A stretch of 64,000 bases of DNA from Anaeramoeba flamelloides (Eukaryota; Metamonada; Anaeramoebidae). The translations under genes and the position numbers were made by a program. The stretch is from positions 1,059,001 through 1,123,000 of the forward strand of contig JANTQA010000016.1 of NCBI GenBank assembly GCA_027625915.1, given 5' to 3'. Below the pieces are notes generated by a model. That model was not told the DNA's origin. It did not search any database and saw only the letters and a list, made by a program, of their open reading frames with translations. This document shows, in pieces, positions 20,801-32,625 of the stretch (position 1 is the stretch's first letter; every line of letters begins with the position of its first letter).

Positions 20801-23300
20801 TTTCCAGAATTAATTACAAATTATCCCCTAATAAGAAATTCTCTAATAAGAATCTTAATTCATTTCCTTAATTTTCAAAGTTTCTTGGATACAGTAATGG
20901 GCAAATGTTTGGGATTTCAATGCCCCAAAATTTCATTTGTTATTTTTTCCAATCTGGACAGGTTGTGCATTCTGGGAATCTTTTTTTTTTTTTTTAAATT
21001 TTCACAAATATAAGGTATAGTATTTTGTAGTTTTATTGTTTTTCAAATTTAAATGATTCGTTTTTTTTTTTAAATTATAATAAATTATACGAAAAAAAAA
21101 AAAAAAGGAGATTAACAATGAAATCAAGAAATTAGTTTGTTTCAGATTCATTTTATAAAGCAGGAGATAAAATAGTTAAGTCCTTTTTATTGATCTCATA
21201 TTTTAGAAAATTAAAAAATGGAAAAATCAAATTTTTAAGATGGAAATTGGAAAAAAGCAAGCTTTCAATTTGGAAAATTTAATGGTTTGAATTCTGAAAT
21301 TGAGACACCATGAAAATTTGTAGAAATAAAAAAGTTTATTTTTTTTTTCATTTCTTACCTTAAGGGAAGGGTTATTAATGGGTAATGTTTTTGAGTCACT
21401 AAAACCAATATTAAAAAAAAAATGAGAATGTGGCGATGATTGATTTCTAAAAAACAACAATGAAAAACAGTGATATTTTGAGAAAAATGCACCAAAGAAC
21501 AACACTCGATTTCCCATTTAAATCATTGTGAATTAAAATTTTGAACTCAACTGTGCCAGTTTGTAAATGTCACCCCTTGGCACTTTTTGTGATCTCGGAG
21601 ATATTTTTTCATTTTTTTCGTTTTTTTCATTTGTTAATGAGTTGTATTACTGAAAGAATATGCTAAAATCCTGGCTTTGTCAAATACAGACTGTTTTAAA
21701 ATAACCATAGATTGAATTAAATTAATGGAATCAATTTTTTACTGAAAGGCGATAATTTGTTTCAATTGTAGAAATTTGAACATTTGGAAATAGAAAATAA
21801 GATTAACCTTTAATTAATTTTTTTTTTTAAACCACAATTTTGAAATTGAAATTCATTCAACTGGCTTTTTGTTAGTTATTTGAATTTTTTGAAATTGAGA
21901 TCATTTCAAAATTTTTTTTTCAAAATTTGAATTTTGTCAATTAATAATTCTCCTTACAATTTGGGATTAAAAGTTAAGCATGAATTTTAAATGGAAAACA
22001 TTAAGAGAGTCACAGAAACCTTAAATTGAAAAGTAAGATCTAATTAATAAAAGAAAAAGATAAATAAATAAAGACAAAATGAAGAATTCAACACAATAAC
22101 AGTTTTTTTAATACTCTCTTTTGGTATGGATTTCTCTTTGGTTGATCTATCATTAAAAATTTGAAAAAATTGACTATTTTAGAAATCTCGAAACCAAATA
22201 AAATTAACTCCTCATATTTCGATAAAAAAGGAGATCTAAATTGTATTTGTTGGTTTGATTGATAATAATATAATGAATTATTCTTGGAAGTTAATTTGTT
22301 TCTTCTTTTGATTAACTTTACTTTTCATTTTCAGGTACGGTTTTCAATTTAAAATTTGTGTTGAATTGTTTTTCCCAAATTGTTACACTGAAAATCTTAG
22401 CCTTTTGACAATTACCGTAGTTAATTATTGGCATGTGTTTGTGTGCTTTATTTTATTTGTTTTTGTTTTCTTTTTCAACAAGCCTAATTCCAATATTTCA
22501 AGTTGTGGCGACGAAGAAGATTTAAAGTTCGTGTTTACTCTTCGAGAAATTAAAGTTAAAAAAAAAATAAATAAAAATTTCTGTTGCTCGATAGAACAAC
22601 AACTATGTGAAGGTCAAACTATTTTGCTCGTTGAAAATTTTAGCTTCAAAATTAAATTTGCTGTAAAAAATTTTTCAACATAATTACAACAAAGAAGTAC
22701 CACAATTTTTTTTGATTTTTCTTTTTGAGAAAAAAAATCAAGCAAAAATTACGTAATAATAAATTTTTATTTAATTTTTATTACAATCTGTTTGTACTTT
22801 GTTTCTGGAAAACTCATTTAAAAAAAAAGAGTTCAAGTTAAATACAAGAAAAACGAAAGAGAAATCGAAAAAAAAAAAAAAAAAAAAAAGGTTTACTTTT
22901 GGGTTTGTATTGGTATATCGGCAATGATGTGTAGCGCAAAAACAAGGTTTTTACAAAAATACGACAATTCTTCGATTTGCTTTTCAACCTGTTCGCACAG
23001 CTCGCGTGTTGGAACTAAAATGATCCCAAAAGGATGAAATTGATTATTAATAATTTGAGAACTTTTCCTTTGAGAAACCTTTGTTTTTAGAAGCCTATTT
23101 AGAATTGGAAGCAAATATGATGCACTTTTCCCACTACCAGTTCGAGATCTTATTAAAAGATCCTTTCCAGCTAGCCCACCAGGAAGAGATAGTTGTTGGA
23201 TGGCTGTTGGGAATTTCCAGCCAAGCCTATTACATGCAGAAACTAATCTGTTATCCATTCCTGATGTTTCAAATGTTATTGGTGTTGTTTCTTCAGTCAT
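17885..23300 (-). CDS. DDX56: DEAD-box RNA helicase DDX56/Dbp9 (two exons)
   Basis: Exons 22897-23300 and 17885-19322; 613 residues when joined, in phase (...PIQTQK/TRLISQIPDIV...). The donor is GTAAAC and the acceptor CAATAG. Dbp9/DDX56 helps assemble 60S ribosomal precursors in the nucleolus. Exon 1 carries the Q motif region (FPTAIQQLSLP), motif I (SRTGSGKS) and Ia (PTRELCEQV). Exon 2 carries Ib (STPTRL), II (DEAD), III (SAT), IV-V and VI (HRIGRTSRAG). A charged insert (KKKDNKKNKKKK ... DGDSDGEED) lies between motifs IV and V, where Dbp9 homologues also have an insert. GVVRGFDFKKIKTVVNFDIP is characteristic of the Dbp9 branch. The C-terminus is Arg/Lys-rich, as expected for nucleolar targeting. 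Start ATG at 23300. The 3.6 kb intron splits motif Ia from Ib. Confidence 0.92.
19323..22896 (-). other. Giant intron (3,574 nt) of the DDX56/DBP9 gene
   Basis: Bounded by GT (22896-22895) and AG (19324-19323) on the minus strand, with phase preserved. It holds a short tandem repeat next to the acceptor (19350-19545) and many A/T homopolymers. No intact transposon was recognised. A 105-codon plus-strand frame at 22366-22683 has no recognisable domain and is not accepted as a gene. Confidence 0.85.
19350..19545. repeat. Tandem repeat, about 7 units of 27-28 bp
   Basis: Units of the type GATGATAATTAAAGGATTTT + AATTTA are repeated about seven times with a few substitutions. On the minus strand the array ends a few tens of bases before the 3' splice site, in the place of a branch point and pyrimidine tract. 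Confidence 0.8.
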
Positions 23301-24074
23301 TTCTTGGAATTAAGACAAAAACTAAAAAAAAATAAATGTTTCAAAGTTTTAAGATTTTAAGGTCAAAAAAAGTACTTGTCCTGAAAATAAATTTCATTAT
23401 ATACCTTTAGAAATACCCTTTTTTTGAATTCGGGCGATTCTTTCATAATTTTTGGAAGGAATTAAGAAATAGATTTAATATGAAAGTATTTCAATAAAAT
23501 GTTACGTATTTCAAAGAAAAATCATTTTCAAGTGGTTTCGAAATGACACGGAACCATCATATTCTCTTGAATTACTCTTACTTTTGAGAATAGTCACTCT
23601 CATTTATTTTTTTTTTCCCAAAGGTAATATAGTAAGTATATACACCAGAATACTATTAAACCCAAAAATAAACTTCGTTTGTCAACTTTAGAGAATGAGT
23701 TATCATTTTTAAAAGATTTTTTTTTAAGAGAAAAATTTTTAATGAAATGATCAGATGCTTTATTGTGTTTGGCTTTTGGATCAAAAATAAATATATAAAT
23801 TTTGCAAAACATTTTATTTTGATGAAATCTCACTTTGAGAAATTTCTGAGTGTTTTTCAGGAACAAATAACAATGGAAGTGCAATCTTATTTTAAAAATA
23901 CAAGAAAAATAAATTGAAAAATAAATCCTTAAAGATCTATAAAAATTGTGAATTTATTTTATTTTCAAGTATTTATTTTAAATATCTTGAAATACACTAG
24001 ATTAGACTTTATTTTTAATTTTTAAATATCAAGAGTATAAACAAAAAAAAACGTCATTATTTAAATCAGTTATT

Positions 24075-24182
24075 AAAAAATATCCATTTTTTTTTTTTTA
24101 TTATTTAATGGAGGAGTTTTTAATTCCTCTTATTTGCCCGAATTCCCAAATTGTGATCAAAAATATCCATTTTTTTTTTTAT
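24075..24182 (-). mobile_element. Tiny 5'-truncated LINE insertion with target duplication
   Basis: About 60 bp of LINE 3' end (minus: GGGAATTCGGGCAAATAAGA then GGAATTAAAAACTCCTCC) plus poly-A. It is flanked by direct repeats AAAAATATCCATTTTTTTTT at about 24075 and 24159. The same tail occurs at about 31060-31130. The surrounding repeat (24000-24600) has an uninterrupted relative at 62600-63090. Confidence 0.75.
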
Positions 24183-24600
24183 TTATTTTTCGAATTCTTA
24201 ATTAGAAATACTTTTATTTGTTTGAAAATATTTAAAAAATTGAGAAATAAATAATATATCTTTTTGATATTGCATTAAATATTTGCTTTATTAGTTTTAG
24301 AGTAAAAAAATAAAGATTGGGTTTATAATTATTAATTATAAATAATCAAATTAAAAAGTATTTCTTTAGATAATAAGATGATTTTTCAGGTTTTAAAGGG
24401 GTGTTTGGCAAGAGTATTCAATTTAATAATTGAGTATTATCGTGTTGATTTTTTTGTAAAACAAAAAGAAAAGATTGATAATATACATTTGTTTTCAATA
24501 AAAGAAATTATATTTTTTTAAAGTTAAATATAATTATTGTATTTTTTTTTTGGGGATTAAATTTATTTTTTATATTGAGTTATTTTAGAACTTAGTGGTT
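24180..24600. repeat. Dispersed repeat, copy 1 (pair with 62690-63090)
   Basis: Homologous to 62690-63090. Shared blocks are TTAAAAAATTGAGAAATAA, AAAAATAATCAAATTAAAAA (approximate) and TTCAGGTTTTAAAG-like. The homology resumes upstream of the small LINE insertion at about 23990-24075. Non-coding. Confidence 0.5.
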
Positions 24601-24769
24601 TTATTTTTAAATAATATTTCTGTATAATATCTACTTAGAAAATGAGGTTTCCTTTCTTCAATATAAGTATATTATTTTTTTTGAAATAATCTGGAAATAC
24701 TTGGAATTTTAAAACTTTTTGAGTAGAGAAATAATGTGCCAATGTTGTAAAAATAATAATTCGTTTCAA

Positions 24770-25310
24770 AATAAACTCTGTTTCAGTCAAAGGTACCCAA
24801 TGTTTTTTTCAGATTTCAATTATTTTATATAATTGACTTTTGAAGAACAAATAAGAAATAAACAGAATAATACACATCAAAGAATAGTTGATATCCTTCT
24901 GAAGGAAAACTAATTAATCAATAAAAATTCGTAAAAATTGAAAAACCTCAAATTCTTGGGGCCCTATTGAGAAAAACAACAAAGTTCGTTTTGAACTTCT
25001 ACTGGTATTTGAATAATAAATAGGAAACCCTTTTCACTTCATTTTCCACTCTTTTCTTTTAGAAACCAAGCCCTAAAACGAAGTGTGTTGGTTATTATCG
25101 ACCCTAATAAAATAGGAAATGAAAATAAAGTTAAAATTTTTCACATTTATTAAACAAATATCAAGATCAAAGATCGAATAGAATTGCAATAGAAATCAAT
25201 ATGATTTCTCAACAATCTTTACCTGGTTTCGATAACCTTAGAATAACACACTTTTATCAAGTGACTATTGATCTTGCAATAAAAAAAATTTTTGCAACTG
25301 AATTCTGGTT
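24770..25310. mobile_element. Family B MITE, right-truncated copy (B2)
   Basis: Begins CTCTGTTTCAGTCAAAGGTA and aligns with 257-790 at high identity through TTTATCAAGTGACTATTGAT. The matching right terminus of B1 could not be found, so this copy is truncated or has a diverged right end. Confidence 0.7.
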
Positions 25311-26439
25311 TTCAAAAAGGATTAAAAAATGAACAAAATTACAAAACAATTTTTTTATTTTCAAAAAAAATTTTAATTTCGATCAATTTTTTTTAACAAT
25401 TTACTTAGCCTTATTCACAAGAATCCTTATAACAATTTAAATCATTTTTGGCAGAAAAAAAATGTTTTTGATTTTTGAGAGAAAATTACTTAATTTACAA
25501 ATATCTTCAAGAAAATTGAATTTTGAAAAAATCGAATTTCATCTTATAACAAAAACAAAATTTATTTGTAGAATTTTTAAATGACTTTAAAATTGTAATT
25601 ATTATAACTACCATTATTAAAAAATTAAACTTATTGTATCATCAATTGAATAAATCAATTTTTTTGGTTAACCAGAAGAATTATCTCAAAATAGAAAAAA
25701 CAATCTTTATTTTAAAATTAATGGCAAGAAAGAAGTGTTATAGTATAATAATGATTAAAATAACAATACACAGGGGTAAAATCTTTTTTTAAGTTAGAAA
25801 TAAAATAAATTTTATTCTTTTTTTTCTGAAAAAAAAAAGAAAAAAAAATTGATCTCACACAAAAAAATATTCTTTTTTGGTTTTTTTGCCGATTAGAATT
25901 TTTTTAAACTTTTGGTATATAAAAAAAATTGTAAATATAGTTTACCATCAACTACATATATTAAATTTTTTCCTTGTTTCTGAAATTTACTGGTCCCTGA
26001 ATAATTATTTTTTAACATAAAGTTTTATATTTAATGCATTTTTTTAAAATTTTTACAATAATTAACATATTAATTCAAGTCGAAAGTGTAATTTTATCAT
26101 GTTTTAATGTGGACTTTTATTCTAAAAATGTAAATTATATTTTTGCTATTGATGTAAGAAGTGTAAATTACACCTTAGATGCCCTTTTACGTAAATTTAT
26201 TCAAAGGTAATTTAAGCATAAAATCATCGATTTCCAGATTATTCAAGGCTAAGATATACCCAATTTTTTTTTTTTGTTTAAATAGAAAAAGTAAAAAATC
26301 GAAAAGAAAAAAGGTAAATAGAAAAAAAAAAAAGGAAATTTAAAAGTGTTTTAAAAAAGCAATTGGTGAAATATCAAAAAAAAAATACAAGAATTTCATT
26401 TAATTAAGAACACCCACCGTCGCAAACTAGATAATTTTG

Positions 26440-26680
26440 TTATTTTAATGGTTTGATAATTGATAATAAATGTTCATCCGGGGATCGTTATTTAATTGTT
26501 TTATTCTCTTTGATCTTTTTTATCTGATTTTCTTTAAACCTTTGACCATTTTTAACCTTTGCCTTTTGGTTTTTATTTTCAAGTTAAGTAAACTTTTGTG
26601 TTAAGGGTGTCATAGTGTTAACACGTAACCACTTGACCTTTTTCTTTTTAACTCTTATTCCCAATATTAAGAAGACTCAG
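26440..26680. repeat. Dispersed 250-bp repeat, copy 2
   Basis: Pair of 9230-9470; see the landmarks GGTTTTTATTTTCAAGTTA and GTAACCACTTGA. Non-coding. Confidence 0.5.
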
Positions 26681-26822
26681 CCATAATAAAATTGGAAAAA
26701 AATCTAGAAATTTCATTTTTTTTATTTGAAAAATTTTAATGGGTATTTTATAAACGATTACAAAAATAGAAAAAATAAAAATGGGTGTATAAGGCCACCA
26801 AAATTACAAAAGAGATTGTTTT

Positions 26823-27534
26823 ATATAAACTCTTTTTCAAATAAAAGGGCACAAAAAATTTTAATAATTAGATATAAATGAATCAAATTAATTGTAGTAT
26901 CATTCTAAAATCTAAGAAACGCTTTAAAACATAAAAAAAACACTCAAATGAATCTTTAAAACTCATTAAAACAAAACAATAACAATTAAAATTAAATATT
27001 TTAAAAATTGGTGTGCCCTTTTATTTGAAATGAGAAATCTCGTTTTGTAAATTGTAATAAAAAAATTTTATAAACCCAATAAAAAACCTTTGAACAAGGC
27101 GAATTGGGAAACATTTCTCTACACTTTATTGATAATTCTTTACACGTCAAACTTTTGTTCTTCAAAGTCTCATATTCCATATAAAGCCGCAATTCATCTG
27201 GTATTTTGTTGGAATGTTTTTTCTTTATTTCTCTTTTCTTTGTTCCATGCATCAATCCAATAATGGTATTTCTTAATTCCTATTTCTAGCTCATTCGAAA
27301 TCAAACTTAAACTGTTTCCATTTATACACAGGTAGATTATTTCCAAATTGGTTTCTTCTTATCTTGCTTTTTTATTTTGCAACTGTTCAATATCCAAAAA
27401 TAAAAAAAGCAAAAAATGAAAAAATGAATAATTAAAATGAAAATAACCAATAAGTAATTATCTTATTAACAATCAAATTCGATGGTATTGACGATTTGAG
27501 AGGTGTGCCCTTTTGTTTGAAAAATAGTTTATAA
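26823..27534. mobile_element. Tc1/mariner-type element (family D) with a transposase N-terminal remnant
   Basis: Terminal inverted repeats of about 30 bp: left TTTTTCAAATAAAAGGGCAC (26835 on) and right TGTGCCCTTTTGTTTGAAAA (27503 on), preceded by TATAAACT on both outer sides. A third inverted copy of the end lies at 27010-27030, so a smaller MITE (about 26830-27030) may be fused to the larger piece. Inside, on the minus strand, are two helix-turn-helix-like stretches (see the transposase entry). The length of about 0.7 kb means most of the transposase is missing. Confidence 0.7.
27001..27370 (-). pseudogene. Degenerate Tc1/IS630-like transposase N-terminus
   Basis: Minus-strand translation from about 27370 gives NLEIIYLCINGNSLSLISNE ... 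KKYHYWIDAW, the usual HTH pattern of Tc1/mariner transposases. After a frame change near 27255 comes IPDELRLYMEYETLKNKSLT ... ELSIKCREMFP, a second HTH-like unit. The DDE catalytic core is absent. This is a plain DNA transposon remnant that supplies a plausible family identity for the surrounding TIRs. The exact family needs a profile search. Confidence 0.5.
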
Positions 27535-28464
27535 TGAAAAAATAATTTTTAATTAAAACAAAAAAAATTATTATTTTGTTCTTGAATATTTAATGAATTT
27601 AATAAATTACATTGTATAGACCTAGAATAAAATTTTAGATTCAATTTTCCCTGTTTTGAAACAATTTGTTGTTTTTGTTACGAAGTGAATTTTTAGGTAT
27701 GTTTCTTGTTTTTAATGGGTTTTTCAGTAAAGCAGGGTCTTTTTTTTTTAAATCCAAAGAAAAATTTATCTACAATTTTCAATTTTTAGTTTTTCTTCAT
27801 TCCGTAATAATTCCTCTCATCATTGAAATATCCCAAAACTTAATCAATATTTAACTATATATGTTGTTATATTTGTAGTTTATTATGAGTTTTGTAGATT
27901 ATTTTTATTATATCTCTTTGAAAATTTATGTTCTTGTTTATTTATTTATTTGTCAAAAATTACTTTTGACTTTTAAAAAATTATTAATTTTATAAATAAA
28001 TTTAAAAATCAAAATTTTGGTTAAAGTAAATACTCAAAATGATTTCTACTTTGATTAAATTAATTTTGTAACTATAAAGAATTATTTCAAATATCTAAGA
28101 GTAAAAATTATTGGATGCTTTTTGAAATCAGTGAAAGTGATTATTTTTACAAGAAAACCCCTTTAATTAATATTATGAATAACTGGTAGATATGGCTTTC
28201 TTGTACTTATAATTATAGTAGTATTTGAATATAATCAAATCGAATATAAAATTTTATCAAAATTGGGTTTAGTATTAAAGAATTTCCAAAAATAATGGAG
28301 GCCTGTCCAGTTGTTACAAATTGTTTTTGAATGAAAAAAGTCTTCTGGGAGTTGAAGATGTATAATTTAATTTGATTTCTTGAAATATTTGTTTGGATCT
28401 CCAACAATAACAATTGGTATTGAGATCTTTGATTTGTTTTTTCAAATTTTTCATATTTAAATAA

Positions 28465-29220
28465 CAGTCAGTTCCACTTTTAAGACACAAACTTTCAAAC
28501 CAATTTAAGGCACGATAAAAATCTCTAAATTTTGTATTTTTGAAATACCCTCATATAATAAATATTATTAAACATAAAAATTTTGAAAGGGGTTTACAAC
28601 TTTATCAGAAATTAATGTGAATTGAAATAAAAAAAAATAAAAGTTTTCAGTAATATTTTTTTCATTTTTTATTGTAAAATTTTTGAAATTTTTATTTGAC
28701 TTGTTGGAGAGATTATTTGAATCTATTTTTTAATAGTCATTAAGAATCATATATTTTTAATGTTAAAATCGCATAAAATATATCTTTCAATAGATATCGC
28801 TAAATTGAATTGAAAAAATGATTTTTTGTTTTGGATTATTTTTTATAATTTTATTTGTTTCCATGTTTGGGTTTATTTCTATATATATATATATATATAT
28901 TTCTTGGTTTTTTCTTTTGTGAATTGTTTTAACATTTTTTTTCCTACTTAATTTTCAATCAAAATTTCATTCGTTTTAACTTTTTCAATAAAAAATACCT
29001 GAAAAATATGTTTTTTTTTTTCAAAAAGTGGTGCTTTTGAAAAAGGTGGGTATTTAAATCTTCATGAGTTTAATAGCTATCTTTTCTTTATTATAAAAAA
29101 TTATCATAAATTTGAAAAAAAAAAATTATAAAGGATTTATAACGGAAATCCAATGTATAGTTTTGGCTAACTTTAATTTTCAGAATTAATTTTTTCCTTG
29201 TTGTGAAGTGGAACTGATTG
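28465..29220. mobile_element. Family A element, long copy (about 0.76 kb)
   Basis: The left end CAGTCAGTTCCACTTTTAAG and the following AACTTTCAA..CAATTTAAGGCAC are diagnostic of family A. The right end GAAGTGGAACTGATTG + TA lies 0.75 kb away instead of 0.2 kb. Either this is a longer relative or another sequence inserted in it. Interior A/T-rich, with an (AT)n run at about 28880. Confidence 0.5.
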
Positions 29221-30107
29221 TAAAAAAAATTAAAATTTATAAAAAAAATCTTTTTAGGGAGTATCCATGGCAAGTGAAAATTTTTTATTTTTTTTACAAT
29301 TTTGAAGAGGATCAGAAAATAACATTTTTAATTTTGGTTGTATCTCATTGATTTTTATTATTGAAAGTACTTCATTCATTAGATTTTTAATGTTTTTTTT
29401 TTTTTTTCAAAGTCTCAAAGAAATTTACACAATAGAATGTTTAGTTGAACTGCTTAAAATGGTGTTTCGAATGTTGAATGATTTATTTTTTTATCCTTAT
29501 CTCAACATTCTAACATGACCTTTAATTTTTTCATTTGTTATTTTTTCATCATTTTTGAATTTTTTTAATCATTAAAACAAAAAATAATAAGAAAGATTTT
29601 AATATCAGTGACATTATGATAAATGGATTTTTTTTAAAAAGAATGACAAAATTACAATCGAGAAAACTACAAAAGGAAATAAGAATCGGGCTTTAATAGC
29701 TAGAAGGATTCCAAAAAAATAATAATAATCCCAAAACATAAATCTGGTTTGGGTTTTTTACACTTGTATTTCCTGGAATTGGAGAAGTAGATACGATTGT
29801 ATTCTATCAAAAATTAAATCACAAAATAGCTATATGTATCATTCTAAGAATCTAAAATTAGCTTGTAACAAAAAAATTCTTATTTAAAGAAAATAAAAAT
29901 AAAAAGTTGAACCAATTTTATCAATTATTATCTCTTTTTTTATTGTTTGACATTACTAAAAAAAATAACATGTACCTACAACCTAAAAAACACTTAGAAA
30001 GAAAACTGATCAAATACCAAATTTTAAAAAAATTAAAAAAACTAAATAAAAAAATAAAAAATAAATAAGGTATCCATTTAAATATTTCTTGAAATCATAT
30101 TTTGTCA

Positions 30108-30644
30108 AAATAAACTAGATTCCAAAAATTTGGACACAGTTTAAACAGTGAAAAGAACATCATTACTGCACTTTTAATTCAAATTGGAAAGAATTTTATT
30201 TTTACAAGCAATTTCATTTCTTGTCTTTTTTGTTTTGTTTTCATTTCTTTTTTTACAGTTACGTAATCTGTTTCGTTAGATCTAAAAAATTTTTTCAATG
30301 GTTGATAGAGGGTTAGTGTTGAGTTTTTTAAATTGGAAAATCACATACAATTGGTAGATGATATCATTTCATTTGATCGATCCACAATTGTTTGTGAAAT
30401 TTCAACAAATTTACCAATACATTTTTTGTTCCGCTCGTTTCATTATTTTGGACACACCTGTTTTAATTTTTGAGGTTTATATTTTTTTTCTTTTAATTGG
30501 ATGAAAATGATTAATTATTAAAACATTAATACTGGGTAACTTAAATGTGGTTTTATATTACGTTTGGAAAAATACAATAAATTGAGGTTTTATTTTGCCT
30601 GTTTTTGATTTTGGGCGTGTCTAAATTTTTGGAATGGGGTTTAT
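30108..30644. mobile_element. Family C MITE, copy 1
   Basis: Terminal inverted repeats ATTCCAAAAATTTGGACAC (30119) and GTGTCTAAATTTTTGGAAT (30617) match 18 of 19. The outer AAATAAAC / GTTTATTT also matches. Relatives are at 49124-49663, 53124-55819 (split by a LINE) and 61255-61390 (fragment). Non-coding. Confidence 0.75.
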
Positions 30645-31040
30645 TTAAATTCAAAGTTGAAATTATGGATATTTTTATATTCATTATCTTGTTTTACCTC
30701 ATTTACTAAAACAAATTCTAAATTATGGAATTTTATTTTCACAAAGGGGGGCTAATTTGGTCTTCAAATGTTTTTTTATTTCTAAATGGTAAAATTAAAA
30801 AAAAAGTTGAATTAATAAAGATAATCTCTACAAAAAAATTCTAATTTAATATATTAACTTATTCTTAAATTTCAAACTTTTCTCAACCCTAATATAAAAA
30901 TAAAATACAAAACTGTACAGTAATTTCAAAAATATTTTCGATATTCTATAATTGAGAGTTTTTTTATTCTAAATATTTTTTATCCCAGTGTTTAATTGAA
31001 TTAAGTTATAAGCGATATTTCGAAAAATATTAATCAGAAA

Positions 31041-31832
31041 AAAAATGCTTAATTTTTTTTTTTTTTATTATTTAAGGGGGGGGGGGGGGTTATTGACCCC
31101 TCTTATTTGCCCGAATTCCTAAATTTTTATTTAGGAATTTAATTAAAGACTCAAAAATAAGTTTATTACCCACTAAGGCTAATAAAGAGTTTGAATCCTT
31201 TTTATAATAATATTAGAAATATTATTATTATTTAATATATTAGATATATTAATTTTTTTTAATTCAGATATCCAGATTTTGCGATTATTTTCATAGGCTG
31301 AGCAGTTCCATAGAAAATGGTCTAAATCTTCAATAATATCTAAATTGTTTATTTTTTTACATAATTCACATAGTTTTGATTTGTTTTTATTCATAACATA
31401 AGAGTGCCTGTTAAGGTAATTTGTAAAATTTCTGAGTTTTAAAATTGAAGTTGAGCCCTTCCATTTTAAATATCTTTGCTGCTTATTTATAGTATTATTG
31501 ATTTGTACTATTTTTTAGATATTCTTGAACTTTCCAACTTGGACTATTTTCTAAGTTTTTAATTCTAAAATTTTCTAGTTCATTTTCCAATTGTTTTAAA
31601 TTTTTGGAGTACCAATTTATATTTTCTGATTCTTTTTTTCTAAAAGGAAGATAATTAATTAATTCATCATAATGGAAGATTTTTAATTTTTGAATTAACT
31701 TAAATCTTCTTTTATATATCGTTGTCCTTACGGGATCAATTTTTGCTTCAGTTTTATAAATAAGCCTTGGTGAGTGTGGGTTGATTAATAAAAATTTTGT
31801 AATTTTTTTATTAATCAAAAATGCTTAATTTT
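31041..31832 (-). mobile_element. 5'-truncated LINE (about 0.76 kb) with 16-bp target duplication
   Basis: Direct repeats AAAAATGCTTAATTTT at 31041-31056 and 31817-31832 enclose the element. Minus-strand ORF pieces encode the end of the LINE protein: SPRLIYKTEAKIDP ... ENSPSWKVQEYL, then CELCKKINNLDIIEDLDHFL with WNC, a C-x2-C...H-x4-C zinc knuckle. They are paralogous to 54.9-55.6 kb. The frame changes at about 31495 between the two pieces. The 3' UTR has a palindrome (AATTCCTAAAT) and a terminal hairpin with 14 consecutive C on this strand, then poly-A. Confidence 0.88.
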
Positions 31833-32204
31833 ATTAAGTGCTTCACTAACATGAAAAAATAAAATTGAAAAAAAAAAAAGTCACACAAAATTACTCTATT
31901 CCTTAACCTTTCATTTTGAATAATAAAATTTATTTACAATATAATCAAAATTCCAGAACTTTAAATTCATGTGGCTATTGGATTTGTTGTTTTTAGTATA
32001 AAAAAATTTTTTAAAAGTCTCTAGTCTAGAAAAAAAGGCATTTTTCGGGTAAAAAAATCCAAATAAACTGAAGAAAGAATTATAGTTTAATTCAACCTAG
32101 GGATATTTAGTTTGATATATAAAAACGAATAGATTTGAAAGCATTGTACTCATTTAATAAAACTGAAAAAGAGAAAAAAATCACTGATGATAATTATTGT
32201 AAGT

Positions 32205-32625
32205 GTCCGTAGAGAGCCATCAAGTGCAGTAGAGTGCCTAGGTTTTTTTTAATTTAAGAAATAAAAAGAAAATTTTTGAAATTTTCTTTGCATTTCTCAA
32301 ATTAAAAAAAACCTAACGGCGGTTTTCTTGGGGTAATCTGTTTTATCTTTGAAGTGTTCTAGGTTTTTTTGTGGTTTTCTATTTTATTTTGAAGTGTACT
32401 AGGTTTTTTTTTACTTTTCGAAAAAAACCGAAAATTTATTAAAATTATATGTTTATTTCAAAAGGTAAAAAAAACCTAACTAAAATCTATTGGTTTTACA
32501 AATAAACAGAAAACTCAAGAAAAGTTAGCGGTGTTTTTTTTTTTTACTTTTTGGAATAGACCGTAAATTTCAAAAAAATTTCTGTTTATTTCAAAAATTA
32601 AAAAAAACCTAACGGAAAATCAAAA
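32205..32625. repeat. Modular hairpin array HM4 (longest)
   Basis: Leader GTCCGTAGAGAGCCATCAAG, then module C (about 32250-32315), a linker CCTAACGGCGG, a nested B module (about 32322-32525), and a final C-like module (about 32535-32610) ending CCTAACGG. The B module contains a second inner palindrome at about 32400-32480. The arms of each palindrome are nearly exact. Confidence 0.7.

Noticed and set aside
22366-22683. 105-codon plus-strand frame inside the DDX56 intron
   Set aside because: No domain, phenylalanine/lysine-rich, opposite strand to the host gene. Slightly higher G+C in the middle is not enough to call a gene.
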